The notes below the pieces were generated by a model. That model did no database searches and was not told where the DNA came from. It was given only the letters and a program-made list of their open reading frames with translations. From Cyanobium sp. PLM2.Bin73 (lineage in GTDB: Bacteria > Cyanobacteriota > Cyanobacteriia > PCC-6307 > Cyanobiaceae), in NCBI GenBank assembly GCA_007694915.1, contig REEV01000066.1:62001-126000 (forward strand): DNA of 64,000 nucleotides. The letters run 5' to 3'. Below, in pieces: positions 60,548 through 64,000 of this stretch. The position numbers and the translations under genes were made by a program. Positions within the stretch are counted from its first letter, which is position 1, and each line of letters opens with the position of its first letter.

Positions 60548-62749
60548 TCAGCCGCGCCGCCGCCAGGCGTGGTACCGGCGCAGCCAGGGCATCAGGCGGT
60601 GGGGCACCCGCTGCTTCTTCCAGCTGGCGGCGGCGACCTTGTTGGCCTCCGCCATGGTGGGGTAAGCGTGAATGGTGGCAAAGATCTTGCCCAGGCCCAG
60701 GCCCCACTTCATCGCCAGCACAAACTCGGCCAGCAGCTCGCCGGCATGCTCGCCCACGATCGTGGCGCCGAGGATGTGGTCGCCGCCAGGCCGGGTGAGC
60801 ACCTTCACGAAGCCCTGTTCGGCGCTGTCCACGATGGCGCGGTCGAGCTCGTGCAGGGGGAAGCGGGTCACCTCCACCGCCACCTTCTGCGCTGTGGCCT
60901 CGGCCTCGGTGAGCCCCACCGTGGCCACTTCCGGTTCGGTGAAGGTGGTGCGGGGGATCACGCGGTAGTCGGCCTTGAAGGAGCGCAGGTTGCCGAACAG
61001 GGCATTCACCGCCGCATACCAGGCCTGGTGGGCGGCGGTGTGGGTGAACTGGAACGGTCCGGCCACATCGCCGGCGGCGTAGATGTTCGGGTAGTTGGTC
61101 TGCAGGAAGGCGTTGGTGGTGACCGTGGCGCCGGTGGGGATGCCCAGCTCCTCGAGGCCGTAGCCCGTGAGCCGGGCGCGCCGGCCGAGGGCGCAGAGCA
61201 CGGCATCGCAGGCGATGGCCCGCTCCTCCTCCCCCTGCTGCACCCGCACCGTCACCGCGCCCTGGGGGCCGCTCTGTCGCTCGAAGCCGAGCACCTGAGC
61301 CCCCATCAGCAGGGTCACGCCGTCGGCCTCCAGGGCCTGCTGCACTTCGGCGGCCACATCGGCGTCTTCCTTCTTCAGGAGGCGCTGGCTGCGCTGGATC
61401 TGGGTGATCGGCAGGCCCAGCTGGGCCAGGGCCTGGGCCAGTTCGCAGGCGATCGGGCCGCCCCCCAGCACCGCCAACCGCGGCCGCTCCAGGGCGCAGC
61501 GGCCCAGCCAGCTCCACACCGTTTCGCTGGTGAGCAGGGGCACGGCATCGCTCCCCGGCCAGTGGGGCACAACCGGCTCGGCGCCGGTGGCCAGCACGAT
61601 CGCGCGCGCCGTCAGCCGCTGCTCCTGCCCCTGGGGACCCTGGATCACCACGGTCCAGGGATCGAGCAGGCGGGCCTGGCCGCGCAGCACCTCCACCCCC
61701 AGGCCCTCGTAGCGCTCGACGCTGTCGTGGGGCGCGATCGCCTCCACCTTGGCGGCCACCCGCGCCAGCACCTGGCGCATGCTGAGGTGCGGCTCCACTG
61801 GCTCGAGGCCGTAGCGGTCGGCCCGGCGCATGCGGGCCGCCAGCCGCGCCGAGCTGATCAGGGCCTTGCTGGGCACGCAGCCGGTGTTGAGACAGTCGCC
61901 GCCCATCTCGGAGCGCTCCACCAGCGTCACCCGCGCCTTCACCGTGGCGGCGATGTAGGAGGTCACGAGCCCCGCAGCGCCGGCGCCGATCACGATCAGG
62001 TTGCGGTCAAAGTGGCGCGGCCGCCGCCAGGGGCGGTAGAGCCGCCAGGTCTGCCAGCGGCGGGTGGCCGCCTTCGCCAGCCAGGGGAACAGGGCCAGCA
62101 GCAGCAGCGAGCCCAGCAGGGGCGGGCTGAGGATGCCGCCCAGGCCGCGCAGCTGGGCCAGCTGGGTGCCGGCGTTCACGTACACCAGGGTGCCGGGCAG
62201 CATGCCCAGCTGGCTGGTGAGGTAGAAGCTGACGGCCCGCATCGGCGTCAGCGCCATCAGCAGGTTGATCAGAACGAAGGGGAACACCGGCGCCAGCCGC
62301 AGGCTGAGCAGGTAGAGCACCCCGTCGCGGGCCACGCCCGCCTCGATCGGCGCCAGCTGGCGCCCGAAGCGCCGCCGCACCAGATCGCGCAGCAGGGTGC
62401 GGGCCACCAGGAAGGCCAGCAGGGCGCCCAGGCTGGAGGCGAACGACACCAGCAGCGTGCCCAGCCCCAGGCCGAAGATCGCCCCGCCGGCCAGGGTGAG
62501 CACCGCGGCCCCCGGCAGCGACAGGGCCGTGACCAGCACGTAGATCAGCATGTAGGCCCCCGCCACCAGCAGGGGCGACTGGGCCCGCCGCTCCAGCAGG
62601 GCGCTATGGGCACGCTGCAGGCCCTCGAGGGTGAGCTGGCGGTGCAGGCCCAGGCCGAAGAACACGACCACCACCAGGGCGATGGCGGCGATCAGCAGCA
62701 GCTGGCGCCAGCGGTGCCGGCCGGCAGGTGGTGAATCAGGCGAGTGCAT
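60548..62749 (-). CDS. Fusion of TVP38/TMEM64 membrane domain and FAD/NAD(P)-disulfide oxidoreductase
   Basis: N-terminal PGAAVLTLAGGAIFGLGLGTLLVSFASSLGALLAFLVAR; C-terminal LIVIGAGAAGLVTSYIAA, GGDCLNTGCVPSKALI, IYAAGDVAGPFQFTH. Confidence 0.93.
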   Translation of the reverse strand: MHSPDSPPAGRHRWRQLLLIAAIALVVVVFFGLGLHRQLTLEGLQRAHSALLERRAQSPLLVAGAYMLIYVLVTALSLPGAAVLTLAGGAIFGLGLGTLLVSFASSLGALLAFLVARTLLRDLVRRRFGRQLAPIEAGVARDGVLYLLSLRLAPVFPFVLINLLMALTPMRAVSFYLTSQLGMLPGTLVYVNAGTQLAQLRGLGGILSPPLLGSLLLLALFPWLAKAATRRWQTWRLYRPWRRPRHFDRNLIVIGAGAAGLVTSYIAATVKARVTLVERSEMGGDCLNTGCVPSKALISSARLAARMRRADRYGLEPVEPHLSMRQVLARVAAKVEAIAPHDSVERYEGLGVEVLRGQARLLDPWTVVIQGPQGQEQRLTARAIVLATGAEPVVPHWPGSDAVPLLTSETVWSWLGRCALERPRLAVLGGGPIACELAQALAQLGLPITQIQRSQRLLKKEDADVAAEVQQALEADGVTLLMGAQVLGFERQSGPQGAVTVRVQQGEEERAIACDAVLCALGRRARLTGYGLEELGIPTGATVTTNAFLQTNYPNIYAAGDVAGPFQFTHTAAHQAWYAAVNALFGNLRSFKADYRVIPRTTFTEPEVATVGLTEAEATAQKVAVEVTRFPLHELDRAIVDSAEQGFVKVLTRPGGDHILGATIVGEHAGELLAEFVLAMKWGLGLGKIFATIHAYPTMAEANKVAAASWKKQRVPHRLMPWLRRYHAWRRRG

Positions 62750-63185
62750 GGAAGAGGCGCTTCCCTCCAGCTACCGGCGAACGCGTGGGGCGGATTGGCC
62801 GGCAGGGGACGGGTTTCAATCCAGATGGGTTGTTGATCGGTGGTGCCTTCGGGGCCCGCGTGAGAGCCAACCTCCGCAACCTTGGCTTCTGTCACAGCCT
62901 GCACCAGTGGCTGCGGTGTGCTGCTGCTCAGCGTGGCCGCCCACACTGATCGGGTGCCAGAGCAACGGCAGAAAACAGCCCTCCCCCCCCAGCCGCAGCT
63001 GGATCCAGCCCCCCAATGCTGCGCCGCAATCCCGGCCGGCTGGATCGCTTCTTCAAGGAGCTGGTCGTGCTTTCGGCCCAAGGCTTTGCCTGATGGCCTG
63101 AGGCCGATCAGATCGCCATTCTGCGATTCATCGCTCGCTACCGGCTGGCCGAAGAGCAGACGCTTTGGGGGACGACCCGCTGCAA

Positions 63186-64000
63186 TCAGCGATCGTTTTC
63201 GATCAGGGCCTCGACCCTGCCAGCGCGGACAGCTGCCTTGAGGCTGGCGTGGTCGCGCTCCATCTGGTCGGCGTAGGCGATGGCGAAGGTTTCAATCGCC
63301 TGATCGGCTGTCTCCCCCTGGCCCAGGTAACCGCTGATCGTGGCAGCGTCTCCACCGCGGGCGTGGGCGCGGGCCAGAGACCAGCCGCAGTAGTCGGCGT
63401 AATGCTGGAGCCGCAGGGGGGAGATGTCCTCGATCGGATACGACATTTTCATGTCACGCAGCTGGCGCACGAAGAAGTCGTTGCCGATCCGACTGCGAAA
63501 CCAGCCGAGAAACAGATCACTGCCGGATTGCATCAGCCGCTGGCCCATCACGACACGTTGGCCATGGTTGGGCAGGCTGCTGGGCTGGGTGTAGGGCTCC
63601 AGCACGGAAGGGCTGGCCTGCTTGATCTGCAGGATCAGAGGATGGCCATCCTCGGAGAGGTAGAGGGCCACCAGACAGCGGGTGCCGACGCTGCCGATTC
63701 CCACCACCTTGAGGGCCACATCCTCGAGGGTGTAACGGCCCAGCAACACCCGCAGATCATCGGACAGGGACTGTTGGTAGTCCTCCAGGTCTTCGCTGAT
63801 CCGCTGCTCCAGTTCGCCATGACAGACATGGGTGAGCACGGGAGGTTGATCGGTGAGTCGGCAATGGCCATCCGCCAGGGTTGTGATTTTCGGAAACAGG
63901 TGATCGGCAATCCGCCGGCGCGCCTTGGCAGCCATCGACTGACGGGACCGTCTGATGGCCTTGGTCGGTGCGGTCTCGATCAGATCGTCGGCATCAAAAC
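63186..64000 (-). CDS. DUF2252 family protein, 5' end beyond the window
   Basis: VALKVVGIGSVGTRCLVALYLSEDGHPLILQIKQASPSVLEPY, GQRLMQSGSDLFLGW, GWSLARAHARGGD; frame stays open upstream of Met at 63935 (FDADDLIETAPTKAIRRSRQS). Confidence 0.88.
   Translation of the reverse strand, partial: FDADDLIETAPTKAIRRSRQSMAAKARRRIADHLFPKITTLADGHCRLTDQPPVLTHVCHGELEQRISEDLEDYQQSLSDDLRVLLGRYTLEDVALKVVGIGSVGTRCLVALYLSEDGHPLILQIKQASPSVLEPYTQPSSLPNHGQRVVMGQRLMQSGSDLFLGWFRSRIGNDFFVRQLRDMKMSYPIEDISPLRLQHYADYCGWSLARAHARGGDAATISGYLGQGETADQAIETFAIAYADQMERDHASLKAAVRAGRVEALIENDR

Noticed and set aside
59441-62734. 1097-aa + strand ORF antisense to arsM and the TVP38 fusion
   Set aside because: Product is His/Gly/Gln low complexity typical of antisense frames in GC-rich genes; the minus-strand products have clear family motifs.
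60548-62749. Simple annotation as mercuric reductase (merA)
   Set aside because: No C-terminal vicinal Cys pair and a large TVP38 membrane domain is fused; substrate cannot be assigned.

Overview
High-GC cyanobacterial chromosome segment, probably picocyanobacterial (Cyanobium/Synechococcus-type), judged from gene content and order. The central part (about 12-51 kb) carries an order that I recall as the start of Prochlorococcus/marine Synechococcus chromosome numbering: thrC | dnaN - PRC-barrel protein - purL - purF - gyrA/parC - TPR - queG - DUF502 - nusB - ftsY - PP2C - argH - RRM - dus - HI0933-like flavoprotein - pilC/pilT/pilB - grpE - dnaJ - tusA-like - rsgA - ybaB - murB - murC - gap2 - thiL - cyclophilin - efp - accB - pdxA - SDR - HNH. 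The thrC/dnaN gap is therefore a good oriC candidate. The flanks (1-12 kb and 51-64 kb) are more accessory. The most interesting is 56.3-62.7 kb: a CesA-like glycosyltransferase, a 68-aa Cys-rich putative lipoprotein with GGC motifs, a His-motif protein (DUF6969-like), an ArsM-like methyltransferase, and a TVP38/TMEM64-flavin disulfide reductase fusion. This is a candidate metal(loid)-handling neighbourhood. A second candidate is a divergent pair of an HNH nuclease and a SNF2 helicase with a HARP-like N-terminus, resembling a split ZRANB3/SMARCAL1-type module. I saw no rRNA, tRNA, CRISPR array or transposase. All family assignments come from reading the translations; no database search was run.
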